Source: Yersinia canariae
Lineage (GTDB): Bacteria > Pseudomonadota > Gammaproteobacteria > Enterobacterales > Enterobacteriaceae
NCBI RefSeq assembly: GCF_009831415.1
Contig: NZ_CP043727.1
Span: 4,092,001-4,156,000 of the forward strand
Direction of reading: 5' to 3'
Length of the DNA: 64,000 nucleotides
The notes beneath the pieces were generated by a model. That model had not been told where the DNA came from and did not search any database. It saw only the letters and a list, made by a program, of their open reading frames with translations. A program made the position numbers and the translations under genes. Within the stretch, counting starts at the first letter, position 1; each line of letters starts with the position of its first letter. Below, one piece after another: positions 63,600 to 64,000 of the stretch.

Positions 63600-64000
63600 T
63601 CAGTTCCCAAACATCAGTGCTGTCAGCACAAAATCTAATCCCAATACCGCCAGTGACGAATGCACAACAGTACGGGTCGTTGCCCGGCTAATCCCTTCAG
63701 ATGTTGGGACCGCATCATAACCATTAAACAGCGCAATCCACGTCACGGTAATGGCAAATACCAGGCTCTTAATAAGGCAATTGAGTAAATCAGTGCGCCA
63801 CTCAACGGCATTTTGCATTGCAGACCAGAAGAAACCGCCATCAATCCCCTTCCAGTCGACACCGACCACAGAACCGCCCCAGATGCCGACGGCAACAAAA
63901 ATAGCGGTCAATAGTGGCATGCTGATAAGACCAGCCCAGAACCGGGGAGCCACCACCCGCCGCAGAGGGTCGATAGCCATCATTTCCAGACTGGAAATCT
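63600..64000 (-). CDS. mlaE: Phospholipid transport permease MlaE (5' end outside window)
   Basis: Permease subunit of MlaFEDB. Only the C-terminal 132 residues or so are in the window; the frame runs off the end ([20 protein letters not shown] being the first residues). The conserved [20 protein letters not shown] coupling-helix region and final membrane segments ([17 protein letters not shown]) are seen. The internal ATG at 63983 is not the start. Confidence 0.96.
   Translation of the reverse strand, partial: ISSLEMMAIDPLRRVVAPRFWAGLISMPLLTAIFVAVGIWGGSVVGVDWKGIDGGFFWSAMQNAVEWRTDLLNCLIKSLVFAITVTWIALFNGYDAVPTSEGISRATTRTVVHSSLAVLGLDFVLTALMFGN

Overview
The window looks like a chromosomal segment of a Yersinia species other than Y. 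pestis, probably of the Y. enterocolitica group. Almost every protein reads as a close relative of an Escherichia coli K-12 protein in E. coli-like gene order, and ERIC-type palindromic repeats, common in yersiniae, occur between genes. The species is an inference; the enterobacterial assignment is secure.

Layout. 1-3463: a WYL-type regulator (its start lies outside the window), a VOC-fold protein and fadH. 3617-12706: rlmG, an autotransporter with an unusual passenger, ygjP, ygjR, then alx behind a yybP-ykoY manganese riboswitch, sstT and ygjV. 12874-20254: the hexuronate block uxaC-uxaB-uxaA, divergent from exuT and followed by its regulator exuR. 20554-27572: an orphan exported ORF, then yqjA-mzrA-yqjC-yqjD-yqjE-yqjK-yqjF-yqjG-yhaJ-yhaK. 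27643-34918: an accessory-looking stretch with an alcohol dehydrogenase, a decayed cupin gene, an aldo/keto reductase, a LysR regulator, a second autotransporter and a frameshifted integrase remnant. This stretch stops at the 3' end of rnpB. 34976-45463: rnpB, rsmI, lpoA, yraN, diaA, dolP, mtgA, elbB, arcZ, arcB, yhcC. 46161-64000: gltBD, an orphan exported protein, sspAB, rplM-rpsI, zapE, zapG, degQ, degS, murA, ibaG and mlaBCDE, with mlaE cut by the window end.

How the genes work together. uxaCBA, exuT and exuR form a complete route for uptake and conversion of galacturonate and glucuronate to 2-keto-3-deoxygluconate, with candidate ExuR and CRP sites between the divergent arms. Envelope maintenance is strongly represented: lpoA, mtgA, murA, dolP, degQ, degS, mlaBCDE, mzrA and yqjA. 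Nitrogen assimilation (gltBD), redox sensing (arcB with the sRNA arcZ) and translation or proteolysis (rplM-rpsI, sspAB, rsmI, rlmG, rnpB) make up the rest.

Most unusual. Two ERIC elements sit inside regulatory RNAs: one splits the manganese aptamer upstream of alx, and the other lies in the 5' half of the arcZ precursor. Removing the ERIC from arcZ gives a predicted transcript of about 115 nt, close to the E. coli length. The first autotransporter carries a helical, repeat-bearing passenger and a Lys/Pro/Thr-rich linker on a barrel related to that of the second autotransporter. The broken integrase abutting rnpB suggests an old integration event.
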